Part shown: in pieces, positions 34,809-46,400 of the stretch
How the letters are laid out: every line of letters begins with the position of its first letter
How positions within the stretch are numbered: position 1 is the stretch's first letter
Source of the DNA: Hyalella azteca
Taxonomy: Eukaryota > Arthropoda > Malacostraca > Amphipoda > Hyalellidae
Length of the DNA: 64,000 nucleotides
Direction of reading: 5' to 3'
Assembly (NCBI RefSeq): GCF_000764305.2
Contig: NW_025938090.1
Location: forward strand, 155,999-219,998
Program-made: the position numbers and the translations under genes
The notes under the pieces: generated by a model
Databases searched by the model: none
What the model was told of the DNA's origin: nothing
What the model saw: only the letters and a program-made list of their open reading frames with translations

Positions 34809-35885
34809 TTCTAAGCCCGGGCTTCAGTTCTGCCCGATGATGTAAGGAACCTGCAGTCGTCCGGTCTAAGTTATTCTTCAGCGGATCGTTGGGTGTTCAT
34901 TGATGTTTGATCGATGTACGCGGCATAACACGTATACGTTTGATAACATATATATTCGGAACGAATATACGTGTTCCCCAAAGAATTGTTCCGAATCAAC
35001 TTACTGCCTTTTATGTGTTTTGTGGAATTATCGAGAACTAGCGAAAACGCTGATGAATTAACTGTATTGAATTTAGTAAGCGACAGTCCTCGATTAGGTA
35101 GCGACATTCAGCCTCACATTCGGTGGTGGGGCTGAGGTCAGTGTGGAGGCTAAGAAAAACTTAAATAGAGAACATGAAGGGAGGAAATAATTATCTGTTA
35201 ATATCAAGCTTGCAAGTTTTTCGAATACACATTGATTCGTGAATTATGCTCTGGAGGACAATAGGATAAAATCAGCTTCAGAAGCTTAGCTAAGCTAACT
35301 TCTGAATCTAAATATGTCATGAATATTGCTGACATCAGGTTGATGTCATCTTTCATCATTTACACGAATTTTTGTTATAAAAATAAAGCGACTTCAGATC
35401 AATTAGGGAAATCAAGAACCACGTGAGCCTTAAATATACTCGACAGTTCACTGAATTAAAATCAATTCATTAAATATTCCTGAATGATATTGACTAGCAC
35501 TACTAGCAAAATTCTTAGTTAAATTTTCAAGGAATGCGGCTAATTAAAAACAATATGTATTCCAAAATACGAGTTCAGTGCATCAGTTCAATCTGGGGCT
35601 ACTGATGGCAAAGGTAAGCTTCCTTCTGTTCCCACATCGAAACTCGATCAGAGTCTCGGTGTCCGGGTTTTATTCTGGCACAAGGTTCTAAAGAAGCGAG
35701 AATTACGCGCGTTATCTGGAAGCAGACGCGAGTCCATTGGTGCGAGACTCAGTATCTGTAATACGTCACCGGTTGCCGTCCACACTACACAAAATCGAGA
35801 ATTCTAAGTTGCTTCATTAAAGCTGGACGAGCGCTGCATATATTGACGGTGCGAGATAAGACGACGACTGACTTACAGACTATTG
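34809..35885. other. unannotated AT-rich DNA
   Basis: No gene or repeat recognised. A 78-codon minus frame at 34871-35107 has no known motif. Confidence 0.5.
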
Positions 35886-36094
35886 CTTTGGTAGCCGAGC
35901 GGCTGCTGATAATGCAGTGGTATTGGCACGCTAAAGGACGCATATAGGCAGACTTCTGGGTACATTTCTAAGGTCCTTTGTTCGCAAACAAACGATACAA
36001 GGTTATCGCAAGGTTCAATCCCAGCAACAGTTTCTATAAAGTCTTTGGTTGGTTAATAAATGAAGTGGGAATTCGAGCCAGAGCTGCCTTACAA
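35886..36094 (+). mobile_element. possible tRNA-derived SINE
   Basis: TTGGTAGCCGAGCGGCT at about 35888 fits an RNA polymerase III A box of the Ser/Leu tRNA type, and AAGGTTCAATCCC at about 36011 fits a B box. The roughly 120-bp spacing is too long for an ordinary tRNA gene, so a SINE head or tRNA pseudogene is more likely. No cloverleaf could be drawn. Confidence 0.25.
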
Positions 36095-37068
36095 TCCGAT
36101 AGAAGCCTGAAGTATATTAAAACCTGAGACCGGTAGGGTAGTTTATATCTTTCAGTTCAACAATGAATATTTGTAGGAAATCCAATGGTACGCGTACAGG
36201 CATTCATTTGTTATGAATGTTCAGCTGAGCACATATATACTATAATGGGAATACTTCACTAAGAACCAATTTATGGCTGCATGCCTGCTGCTTGGCTGAG
36301 GATATGAGCTGCAGTATTAAGTCGTAGCCAAATTAACGGCTGCATAAAATTTTAGTACTTTTTGTGGCATTATTTTTCGAAGTTATTATGCATTTAAATT
36401 TTATGGCACTCGTTGCTATTCAAGCGATCATAAAATGCAGTCCTCGGGAATTGGGATCAACTTCTCTGTGTTTGTTGCGGGTGATATTGAGGAAGAAATG
36501 TTGACTTTTTTGTTGCATCTGCATTTTTTTTGTTGATATACTTTGAATACCCTCACGAATAATAATAAATTGCATCCGAATTACATGGAATTTTACAATA
36601 GGACGTAAAGAGCAAGAGTGTTTGCATTAGTTCACGTTATGAAGAAATAAGATACCGCAGCAAACTACGTGTTCACTCTTTATAAACTGATGGGACCTCT
36701 AGTTGACAGGCTTTTATGTACGAATAGCATTAAAGACGCCTAATGTATCCGTGCACAAATGATAAAAAACTAATGATGAGGTTATGATATTCACGACGTA
36801 ATATCTATTTCATAATACAGAGTTAGAAGGAACCTTCATTGAAAAAAGGCTTTGCAGTTGCTATTAGCCACAACATTACTGGAACATTTCTTCATGAAAT
36901 ATGGTGGCGGAGTTTGTGTCAGCATTATTGGTATCAAATAAATACGAATCAGTGGAAACGAAATAAGAATCAGTGCTCAAATACGACCCAGCACTCTGAG
37001 GTATAAGAAGCCATCTCATTATGCCACGGCGTTCATAACTTCTCAGGACACTGCTACCAAAGGGAATA
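36095..37068. other. unannotated AT-rich DNA
   Basis: Nothing recognisable except loose recurrence of AAATACGA and GAATCAGTG words at 36938-36990. Confidence 0.5.
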
Positions 37069-37380
37069 ATGCTGCATAGACACGCTCAAAGTACAATTCG
37101 CTCGGTGCGCTACTTAGTGTTCAATCCATCTAAGTTGGCTAAAAGATTAAATGAGTGTGCGGCACACTTCGGTAATAGGTTTGAGTTGCGTCAACTCGAG
37201 CTAATCAGGAGAGCAGAGCACCGTCCATTTGAGTCAGTCCATTTGAGTCAGTCAGTCCATTTGAGTCAGTCTGTACACACGATAGATTCCTCCCCTGCAG
37301 AGAGCGGCTGTGCTTCCAGTTTATCCTGCAGAGTCAGAGTCAGGAGGTTACACTCTCGTCCGACTGGATTGTTCGAATGA
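37069..37380 (+). CDS. unrecognised 103-aa open frame
   Basis: This ATG-initiated plus frame is basic and non-repetitive for its first 60 residues (for example NPSKLAKRLNECAAHFGNRF), then passes through a short tandem CCATTTGAGTCAGTC repeat at about 37227-37272 that reads as SVHLSQ. No domain or splice signal was recognised. The frame length slightly exceeds what is common by chance here, but the repeat helps keep it open. Confidence 0.18.
   Translation: MLHRHAQSTIRSVRYLVFNPSKLAKRLNECAAHFGNRFELRQLELIRRAEHRPFESVHLSQSVHLSQSVHTIDSSPAESGCASSLSCRVRVRRLHSRPTGLFE
37227..37275. repeat. short CATTTGAGTCAGTC repeat
   Basis: About three copies of a 14-18 bp unit are found in tandem. Confidence 0.8.
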
Positions 37381-38390
37381 CCCAAGTTTTCTTCATAAAT
37401 TCACTTGATTGATTTATGAAAACAGGTGAAACTCCGAGGAAATGGTTCTTGTATAAAATCAACTTTAATCTTTAACACAAATTTGGTCAGGAGTAAATTG
37501 TTGTCGAGTAAATTCAAAATCTACCATCACCATACAACTGGAACCCAGTCGTTAATTTCTTGAAAATGCACCCCATGACGAAGGCGAGAAGTTTGTCGGA
37601 ACATAGATATTGTTCGCATGGAAGTTAGCGAGCACTGAACGCTCGTGAAGTGCAAGAAGTAAGTAGATGTGCACTTCTTATTGAAGGCTCCCATTAAGAG
37701 ACTTGGCGCAGTGTCGATAGTTCGCTCTCTTTGATGTGACCGCGGTGGCGAGAACAGGAGTGCGAGTGGCAGCAGCTGCCCACCCTTTGCTATACATGAA
37801 GCACCGCTACTATCATAGGCATTACCATAAGAAATTTAAAGCGATTTTTTCATGACGCTGGGGTGCTAACTGATAATATTGATTGTGAAACATAATCACT
37901 CTCGTGCAATTCATGTTAATAGGAATAATATGTTAAATCAACTGCTAGAAAGCCTCCATGGTTATTTAATTTTATAATCACATCTTCTACCACCACCAAC
38001 AGCACTCCAACCGCCACCACAATCATTACGACCACCACCAGCACCGCCACTACCATTACTAGCAACCTCACCATCATGATACCAAGACTGCGCCATGACC
38101 AAGACTGCGCGTTAGACCAAGACTGCGCCATGTCGATAGCGCTGAGAGGAAGAAGTTCACACTTGAGAACGGATGTGTTCTTGAGCATGCGTTATGCCTC
38201 TGCCTCTACCCCATTAAATGCAAGCAACAGCAACTTGCATCAGCTTGCCCAAATGAGGGCAAATGCACGTCGCGTTGTACTTGTCACCTGAAGAAGGGCT
38301 GAAGATGAAGATGAACAATGAGGTATGAAACCATCATGCGAAGCACGAGGATATCATGCACCACAGCCATTATACTACCGCGTCATTCCA
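37381..38390. other. unannotated DNA with short repeats
   Basis: A CCACCA-rich stretch lies at 37985-38060, and ACCAAGACTGCGC occurs three times at 38084-38130. A 71-codon plus frame spans the latter. No gene recognised. Confidence 0.45.
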
Positions 38391-38524
38391 TCTCTACCAG
38401 CACCACAACACTATCATCTCTACAACCACAACACTACCATCTCTACCAGCACCACAACACTACCATCTCTACCAGCACCACAACACTACCATCTCTACCA
38501 GCACCACAATACCAGCACCACAAC
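38391..38524. repeat. 26-bp tandem repeat, part before the adapter
   Basis: The unit CTACCATCTCTACCAGCACC plus ACAACA is repeated about five times with indels and is interrupted at 38525 by the adapter palindrome. Confidence 0.92.
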
Positions 38525-38562
38525 CTGTCTCTTATACACATCTAGATGTGTATAAGAGACAG
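38525..38562. other. Nextera/Tn5 mosaic-end junction adapter (artefact)
   Basis: This is the same perfect 38-bp palindrome as at 1415. Here the same 26-bp repeat flanks both sides, so the two joined fragments share an array and the assembler had a repeat on which to collapse a mate-pair junction read. The array's true copy number is unknown. Confidence 0.96.
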
Positions 38563-38655
38563 CCACAACACTACCATCTCTACCAGCACCACAACACTAC
38601 CATCTCTACCAGCACCACAACACTACCATCTCTACCAGCACCACAACACTACCTC
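38563..38655. repeat. 26-bp tandem repeat, part after the adapter
   Basis: About 3.5 near-perfect copies of the same unit as before the adapter, ending in CTACCTCCACCACC. Confidence 0.93.
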
Positions 38656-39854
38656 CACCACCTCCTATGCCAATGTTCAGCTCATGACTGCAATACAATC
38701 AATCCCCCTAAATCGTTCAATTCAATTTTATCCTTTTGGGATACCCACAGTACACTTAGGACTAAGATCAACCCTTTGCATATAATAATAAGTGAAATTT
38801 GAAAATAAAAAATGAAATGTATTGGTTTGATTTCAGGGATATTAATTGTATTGCGTGGATGCCAGGAATATTAATTGTGTTGCGTGGATGTCAGGTGGAT
38901 TGATTTTATTTGAGGGAACTGCCGTCGCTGATGAAGGAACTGAGGTTAAGAACTTGTCTATCATTTGCTGTAAAATTCTAGGTGTAAGAATCAGGATTCA
39001 CAAGAATCACAAAGAGCAGGAAATAATGGGGCAAAGAGAGATGGAAAAAGTACTTATAACCTTATAACATACGCAGCTTAATTAGGTAACTGAAGTACGG
39101 GACTCATTATACCGTAGATTTTTGCGCTCACAGGCAAATTATGTGGGAAGAAAATCTATTCAGATTCAAATTGGCTTCCAGAAAATATTTTTTTATCATA
39201 TTCAGACATGCATTGACACGGAAACATACATCATTTTAAATCGAACCATCTGAAGCAAAATAAAAAAACGAATAAAAAAAATTATCGCAACAGTGGAAGC
39301 TATAAACATTCCCGGATATTTTTTGTGTATGTTTCAGCTGAAGAATTTAAATATTATGGCCAGAAAATAAAATGAAATAATTTGATCCTTTTATTTCCGT
39401 ATTGAGGCTTCAATTAATAATTTTAAATGATAATATCCAATTGAGTATTGGCTTTTGGGAAGAAGATGCAACGCATGAGAATGCTGACAGAACATGGACC
39501 GGTGCAAATCTTGTCTGGCTTCCGCAACTAACACCGTGATGTGGTCATCAAACATAGCTTCAGTAATAATCAATATTCCGAGATCTCGAGTCGCTGCTCC
39601 ACAATTTTGGTGCCATCTTAAGCCAATTAGCGGAGTTTCAACCCGAACTTTATACCAACTCTGTGTTTCATTACCTCATTTTTGATGCCTTTGAACCACA
39701 CATCATTCTTAGCTACTTCTTCACTACATTACCATGCCCTCACCACCTCACCACCATTTCCTTACCACCACATCACCATAACTCTCCACCCCTTCACCCC
39801 TCACCCCGGCCGGGCAGGGCGCAGCGCCAGCGCTTCGATGGCATCCGCTGAGCT
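38656..39854. other. unannotated DNA
   Basis: A 29-bp duplication (ATATTAATTGTNTTGCGTGG core) lies at 38837-38895. Bases 39700-39810 are strongly C-rich on the plus strand (CCTCACCACCTCACCACC), leading into the GCA tract. No gene recognised. Confidence 0.5.
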
Positions 39855-39927
39855 GTGAAGTTCCCAGCTAATTTCATCCCGCGAGCGGAGATCAGGAGCC
39901 ACGTTCCCAGGCCACAGCATCCAGCGA

Positions 39928-40285
39928 CTCCCGCAGCAGCAGCAGCAGCTGCAGTAATCGCAGCATCAGCCGCAATCGCAGCAGCAACCGCAGCAGCAGC
40001 AGCAGGAGCTGCAGCAACCGCAGCAGCAGCAGGAGCTGCAGCAACCGCAGCAGCAGCAGCAGCTGCAGTAATCGCAGCATCAGCAACTGTAGTAGCATCA
40101 GCAGCAACCGCAGTAGCAGCAGCAACCGCAGCAGCAGCAGCAGCAGCAGCAGGAGCTGCAGCAGCAGCAGCAGGAGCTGCAGCAACCGCAGCAGCAGCAA
40201 TCGCAGCAGCAGCAGCAGCAACCGTGATGGCAGCTGCCGTGATGGCAGCAGCGATGGCAGCAACAGCCGTGTTGGCAGCAGCAGA
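39928..40285. repeat. interrupted GCA/CAG triplet tract, about 355 bp
   Basis: Runs of GCA are interrupted by ACC, GGA, ATC, GTA and TCA triplets. The interruptions form secondary units such as GCAGCAACCGCAGCAGCAGC, so it is partly a minisatellite. Read as GCA it gives a 163-codon alanine-rich frame (39855-40346, non-ATG start) without stops. The glutamine frame has TAA codons, and the minus strand is an open leucine-rich frame. The GCA frame could belong to a polyalanine exon, but there is no independent support. Confidence 0.93.
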
Positions 40286-40293
40286 AAGCTCTT

Positions 40294-40587
40294 TTAACTC
40301 ACAGAGGGCATGTGATGCTCACGGAGGGCTTCGGCCGTGCGACTGAGCAAGTCCTTCTCGGCAAGTTGGTATGAAACGTTCCAGGCAGGAAGTTGCCCTA
40401 TAAAATTCTCCAGAAGATTGTTTCTATACTGCGTCAATATTTCTGTAGGGCGTTTTGTCGAACGCTGCGTTACAAAGCGAGCATCTCGCTCGTCGAGATG
40501 CTCGCTGTCACACCGACTGCAGGAAAGCATTGATAATCTGTCATATAAAAAATTTATGTGGAGCTGGTCTGATTCTTTTCCTTGCAA
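40294..40587 (-). CDS. possible exon, unrecognised 97-aa frame
   Basis: The minus frame is hydrophilic with balanced charge, for example SEHLDERDARFVTQRSTKRP and then PTEILTQYRNNLLENFIGQL. An acceptor-like TTTTTTATATGACAG lies inside it at about residue 15, so the coding part may begin near SMLSCSRC. It includes the 13-bp hairpin at 40476. GC content is higher than the neighbours. No family is recognised, and a plus frame of 112 codons overlaps it. Confidence 0.22.
   Translation of the reverse strand: MQGKESDQLHINFLYDRLSMLSCSRCDSEHLDERDARFVTQRSTKRPTEILTQYRNNLLENFIGQLPAWNVSYQLAEKDLLSRTAEALREHHMPSVS
40476..40506. other. perfect 13-bp inverted repeat, 5-nt loop
   Basis: AGCGAGCATCTCG at 40476-40488 pairs with CGAGATGCTCGCT at 40494-40506 around CTCGT. 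This is one of the two longest perfect hairpin stems seen in the window outside the adapter palindromes. Confidence 0.9.
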
Positions 40588-40681
40588 TCAGATGATAATT
40601 TTTTTTTATGTGACAGATGTTAAAATCTTTGTATATTATTTCCCTTCAATTCAGATACTGTTTATGTTCATGTAATCGTGA

Positions 40682-40981
40682 ATGCAAGACAATCCAGCTC
40701 CGCAATCGCCGCGCCAACTTAGGGAAGAATACGCTGATGCTGCGATAAGGCGTTTGCTCGTCTCTTGACCTTTCACCGTCGATTCGATAATCAACAAATT
40801 AGGTAAACAAAAACTCGTTTCCTCAAAATTGACCGAACCTAAAGGGTTGCCTCGCCGTCATGCGTCGTCGGCGCGCCTCCAGAGTTTATTCCTAAATATC
40901 GCCAGGCGGCAGAGCTACTTTTTATTTGTTCACATCAGCTTGCAAGGAAGGATTTTTGCCCTCAAAAGCAGCCGATGTTGA
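40682..40981 (+). pseudogene. 100-codon frame broken by one TGA
   Basis: ATG at 40682 begins 28 codons (MQDNPAPQSPRQLREEYADA, then AIRRLLVS) ended by TGA. The same frame is then open for a further 70 codons to a second TGA at 40979. Both parts are basic and mixed in composition and the segment is GC-richer than the flanks. It may be a dead coding sequence with one nonsense change, an exon with a donor before the first TGA, or chance. No family is recognised. Confidence 0.2.
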
Positions 40982-41520
40982 GTCGTAAAAGAAAATTTTA
41001 CGATGACTAATGAGTCAAGAGGCCTGGGCCAGTGCCAGGAACTAGTATCATCGATACCTTTCATTATAATAGCAAAAACTTGAGTTCTAATCATGGACGC
41101 GTGTGCCTCGCTTTATGAGTCTCGAGCGGTCAACTCGAAACCGTAATTAACGATAAAATCTTTTTAAACGCTCCAATAAATTGACCACTCGATTCCCAGA
41201 ACTTGGTCCTGTATAAGTTACTCCTATCTGGATTTTGAAGATTCATTTAGTCCCAAATCACCAGCAAATATACAACTCAATTGCTTGGAAATAAAGTCGT
41301 GGCCTGATAACAATAGTTGAAAATTGCTCTAACATTGGCAGTTCCTCAGCCGTCGGTACTTTAGATCGCGAGTATCGTCTCAAAAACATGTAGAAATCAC
41401 AGGAAATGATTATCAATTGCTAACTTGTAAACGAATTTATTCAGTAGGTTACATGTGTAATCTTTTACAATGCGGTGATTAAAACAGCCGATTCTGTTCA
41501 TAAATACATTAGTTATAGAA
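40982..41520. other. unannotated AT-rich DNA
   Basis: Nothing recognisable. The 63-codon minus frame at 41397-41588 overlaps its end. Confidence 0.5.
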
Positions 41521-41844
41521 TCAGCTTTGGTCAAACTTCCAGTTTTTAGTGATATAGTAGCCGTTAGTAAGCCTGTTTGAAAGTCCAAGAAAATAAATTA
41601 AAATTGCAGTAGAATTCAATAGTTCTAAGCCTTGCTGAGTCACAAGAAACACTGTCATCCACAGTTTGTTTTTACTCAGGATTTTTGCCGGAGCTGCCGG
41701 TTCGGTATCTGGGCAGCGACAGCGGGTGTTGTCGCTGGTCAAGAGCTGTGTTTGGCTTCCACTGAAGAACCACTTTACGATATCGAGAATAAAAAAAATC
41801 TTTCTCGACCCACTAGTATATAGTGAAGACAACATCCGCTTCAT
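41521..41844 (-). CDS. unrecognised 107-aa open frame
   Basis: This is one of the longest frames outside tandem repeats. It has a basic start, a central CRCPDTEPAAPA segment and a hydrophobic stretch (LNSTAILIYFLGL) that could span a membrane. Two plus frames of 63-64 codons overlap it. No domain, splice signal or homologous neighbour was identified. Confidence 0.17.
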   Translation of the reverse strand: MKRMLSSLYTSGSRKIFFILDIVKWFFSGSQTQLLTSDNTRCRCPDTEPAAPAKILSKNKLWMTVFLVTQQGLELLNSTAILIYFLGLSNRLTNGYYITKNWKFDQS

Positions 41845-43227
41845 TTCGATGAGGTTGTAGGGTTTTAATCCGAAGAATTAATGAATGATAACGTTCGTTC
41901 ATAGGGAACTTTAGAGTTTTCATGCTAGAATTTGACTGAAGAATGGGCAGTCGCTCAATAACTTGATGATACTGTGGTATTTACGAAGTCCATATGTTCC
42001 AAAAACTTTCGGACACACATCGTAATGACTACCTTTATTGGCTATACGAAGTAAATGAGTGCCTTTTAAATCAGACATTAAATTCTTTTGTTCCAGGAAC
42101 CCAAAAAAGATCAATAAAATCAGCCACTTCATTGTTGGAAGGTAGCATTTATTTTATAAAGTGCGTAAGAGTTGGGAGCCACTCGGCGTCCAGTATACCA
42201 TCATTAGCCGATGTCGTCTGAATTCATTGATTATTTTGCTATCCTTGCTCAAATATATTAACATCTGTGAGTCCATAATTTGAAATTCCGTTAAACAGTA
42301 TCACCATGTTAACCTGCTCCCTTCGAGTTACCCCTCCGGGATGACGTGTCTCTTCGAATTAACCTGATAGGCATCGCACTAAACCTTTCTGAGCAGCGTC
42401 GGATATATCAATAAGATAAGGACTTTTATTGAACCGCACACGAAGTGAGACGGATCCAAATTTGATGCTTATGTGGCCCCAACAATGTTGATGGACTAAC
42501 CTAAGCATGAAAATAGCTTGCTGGAACTCAATTAGAAACATCTTGAGAATTAAAGACATCAAGATAAAAAAACTGCTTCAAGCTTCATTCTACGAGTACA
42601 AACGAAAAATGGATGTAGCGGGTGAAGAAAATGCAACATAGTCGTATTATTTGACAGAATTAAACACGTCACTATCATCTGTCAACGCCAAACACCAATA
42701 ATTAAAAGGATCCGACGAAAGTAAACCAAAATTCAGCGTTTCGAGGCCTGCTGGCGACGAAAAACATTTCATTCTAGAGTTCAGTTCTCATTCATGATTT
42801 TAATGCCGAAATTATATCACACTCCTGTATTGTTTTAATAAATTCTCTGTGTTCTTTTGTTTACTCGGCTACAATAGTAACTAATTCATTTATAAAATAC
42901 TTTTTATGTGGTCACACATTGGGAATTTTCTTGCTATGGAACCTATGGAAATTTGTGAAGGTCAAATCTGAATTCTCACTTTGTGATTCCTGTGAAAACG
43001 TCCTTCACATTTCATGGGGTCCGTTCGTATATTTTCCTCAAGCAAACTCGCATCAGGTTTTGGTCTCACAAAAATCAGAATTGGCTTCTTGAGCACTTGA
43101 GAGTGATAACAAACGTTCTCGGGCATATAGAAGCGGCCTAAACAAAGCAAAACATCAGAGGCGTCTTAAAAAAATAGGCCGAAAGCGCCTACCGAAGCCT
43201 TAAGCCGAAACAAAAACACGGGCACCA
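41845..43227. other. unannotated AT-rich DNA
   Basis: No gene recognised. A 62-codon minus frame at 42962-43150 (containing KPILIFVRPKPDASLLEENI) is more protein-like than most but has no support. Confidence 0.4.
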
Positions 43228-43464
43228 ATGTTGAGCAAGGCCGGTCTGATTGCCCACAATCAAAGACAGCGAAGTCAAGGGGAACAAATGCAAGCACTTG
43301 AGATTGGACGGCGGAACACAGGCACAATGGGCTACTCTGATCCAAATAGTTTACTCAGCCAACACTTTCGCTCCCATCGGGGCTTCACATGCAGGCTGGA
43401 CATGGAGACCGGCGTGTGGGGCCGCCGTGATACCAAGTTATGGGGCTGGAGGGCTGTGACGTAA
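43228..43464 (+). CDS. possible coding segment, unrecognised 78-aa frame
   Basis: The ATG at 43228 is preceded by GGGCACCA, an acceptable eukaryotic start context. The roughly 240-bp segment is much GC-richer than its surroundings. The product is hydrophilic (for example HNQRQRSQGEQMQALEIGRR) and ends at TAA. An overlapping frame in another register (43250-43459) is also open and ends in a Gly/Ala/Pro-rich stretch, so the register is uncertain. It could be a host exon or a transposon fragment. Confidence 0.22.
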   Translation: MLSKAGLIAHNQRQRSQGEQMQALEIGRRNTGTMGYSDPNSLLSQHFRSHRGFTCRLDMETGVWGRRDTKLWGWRAVT

Positions 43465-46400
43465 ACAACGAACTAATTTGAAATAGGGCCCTTTCGATCG
43501 AAATATTGAAGTGGGTTTAATGTCAGTGAGGAATTCTGATGTTGACAGGAAGAGAAAAATTATCCTATGAAAATCAAAACTCAAATGATTAGTGGCGGTA
43601 GCGGCGTCTCAGCCAACAGCATTTCTCATCTCCTGTTGTATTCTATTCTCTATCGAAGGCACGCAGCGTTCGTAATTGCCAGCTTCTCACCCATTCAAGT
43701 TCTAAAAATATCTGTTGTATCCAGAATCATTTCTCTCATTTAATAAAGACAACAGCTATAGTTATTATAAACCTATATTATAACTAGTTGTGAGGCGTTG
43801 CCTTGCTATATCTATAAAAGCCGTATCACTGATTGGTGCGACCCATTCATCAGAGCTATCAGTATACATCCGGGAACGAGAAACGTTGGATGTGTGACAA
43901 TCCTTGCGATAAGCACTGTACTCTGTACAGTATGCAGGGCTTCGAGACAACTCTGACAAAGTCAGCCACATAAAATGTGCAAAAGGTTGGAAAGAACTTG
44001 TTTATTCGTCATATCCTATTGACAACTCTAACTTTGAATTCCTGGAACTCAGTGAGACAGAGCAGAATAAATTCCATGCCAATATACTCATTCAATTTGC
44101 TCTCACAAGAATGGTGAGAGCATCAGCAAAGCTCGGGACGAGATCTGCTTAAATGTTGATGGCTCGAGTCATTTTGTTAAAAGAATGTATATCAAATAGT
44201 GCATAAAACTTGTATTATTGCAGATCCCACTCATTTTTTCAGTACTGGAACAATGTGCCAACAGAGTGCAAAGAATTCAAGTGGTAGCAAAAAAAATAAT
44301 AATAAAATAGTTGGTCTATTTGTCTGTTCTGGGAATGCGTTGAAGGGTAAAAATTTAATAGAGGAAAAATTAGTTGCAAGCACGGTACGATATTATTGTT
44401 AGATGGTTGCAAATAGCATATCAGAACAAGCAAATAAATCTTAGATTGATAAATTTGAATGGCACGCGGTTCTCCTAACGCCGTGCTCCATAAGTACCAG
44501 GTTAACACTGGTAGGAGGTTAAATCAGCGTGGCAAGTTATCCTATTAGGTTAACGTGGGTGGCAGGTTGAGCTGCGTTGGCATGTTTATCCGGCAGGTTA
44601 ACGCGTGTACTACACAACAACGGCATAGGTCGGGGACGAGTATTTTTATTAGAGATCAAGATCAAGAGATTGATCGTGAAAAGTGCTCGGTATTATAGAT
44701 GTGAGTTTTGAGTATGTACAATGAATTAGCTGAGATGTTAGAAGTTTTTTAAAAAACAGATTGAACAGATGAAATAGGGGAGATTTCAATCACGCCCATG
44801 ATTTCCACCACATGCACGCACACATAAAGAATTTTTACGATGTGGCATCGATTAATATTCTCATGTGAAAAATAGATTCAATTGTACTTATCAAGAACAA
44901 TCCTGCCTCTTGCTTCTGTAATGTACACTATACAGCCTAGCAATCCCAAGAACATTTTGAGGCTGCCGAAGAACTCTACTGGGGAAATGGACAAATAATA
45001 AATAGCTGCCGAAAATAAATAGTTGCCGAAAAGTAGAAATTTCTTCTTTAACTGCATAAAAACAAAATGGCTGCAAAGGGAATGAACCTCTACATTAGAA
45101 CATCCAGAATGACGGCAAAAGGCTTTAAGTGGATTTAACCTGAAAGCCAGGAGTGTTAGGTGAAGGCTAGGTGGCCAAGAGAAGCATGTGAATACGAACT
45201 ACAATCGTCAGAATAAGGCTAGGTGGTAAGCGGAGTGGACACTTCAACTAGAACTTTTCAAGGCGAGCTCGGTGGCAGCACGAGACATTTTATCATAAAC
45301 TATAACTGCTGGAGGGAAGCTAGGGGCTGTAAGAAGCATATACACCTAATCTTGAACTGCTGTAGGGGAAGCTATATGGGTGCCAGACGAGAGGATTGCT
45401 ACACTGGAACGTGAAGAAAAATTATGACGGGCTGCCGGAGAGACGAAAGGAGAAGGAGGCATGGAGACTCATCAGCTCCACAAAGGAGGGAAGCTAATCG
45501 GTGCACAGTTGAAGAGACAGGCCTCGTTGAACTGCTGCCACTTGTACAAGTCATGGGCTCTAATTGCTTGTATGAGTCGCCGACCCCATATATACACGTT
45601 CCCTGCTTGGCCGCCCCATGCACTGTCTTCTCAGAACTGCCTGTGCTGAGATCGCATCTAAGTTTGATCGAAGATTTTCCCATCAATAACAATGTCTAGA
45701 ATAACAGTCTAATTTCTTTAAAATAATCCTGCACATGCTCTCGAAAACCCTCATAACGGGTAAATTTATTAGGCAAATATAATATTAATTAACTGCATTG
45801 ATTGGACCTTTGAAATTGCGAACCGAGTTCATGTAAAGAACAGGTCTGTTAGGTTTGTAATTTCTACCTTTTACATATTCGTGGGGATTGGAATTTTAGA
45901 TTATCAATTGATTGTGATGTAAACACTTTCCGTAAAACAATATGTCACCAAACATTTCTTTGGACGACGTTAACTACAACGCACTCAACTAATTCCTTGC
46001 TGTCTTTAATATCCTTCACACGCTGAGACTTAAGAAATGGAATGAAGCAGATTTTTTGTGTATCTTGCGTGGACCTGCCTCGTAAGTAATGAGCTCATAA
46101 CTGAATATTTGCCGGAACTCACAAACCTCAGATCGTTAGAAAATATTTAACTTTCTATTTTAATCCGGCTTTCAGAAACCAACAGAATTACTACGGGCGT
46201 ATGAACGCCTCAATAATAGCTTCATTTAGCAATGACTGAAACCAAACTAATTGATTTATAGGTGAACGGTTTCGTCTTTCATCCAGTTGAAGTCTAATAA
46301 TTACATTAATATGAATAAATTGTACTTGGGATTAGTGCAAATCGTGATCTGGAAACAGGAAAAATGGGCTTCCGTGCAGGCGAGAATTTTCTAACTATAA

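Noticed and set aside
40682..40981. Selenoprotein with in-frame TGA
   Set aside because: No selenoprotein family or recoding element was recognised, and a dead or chance frame is simpler.
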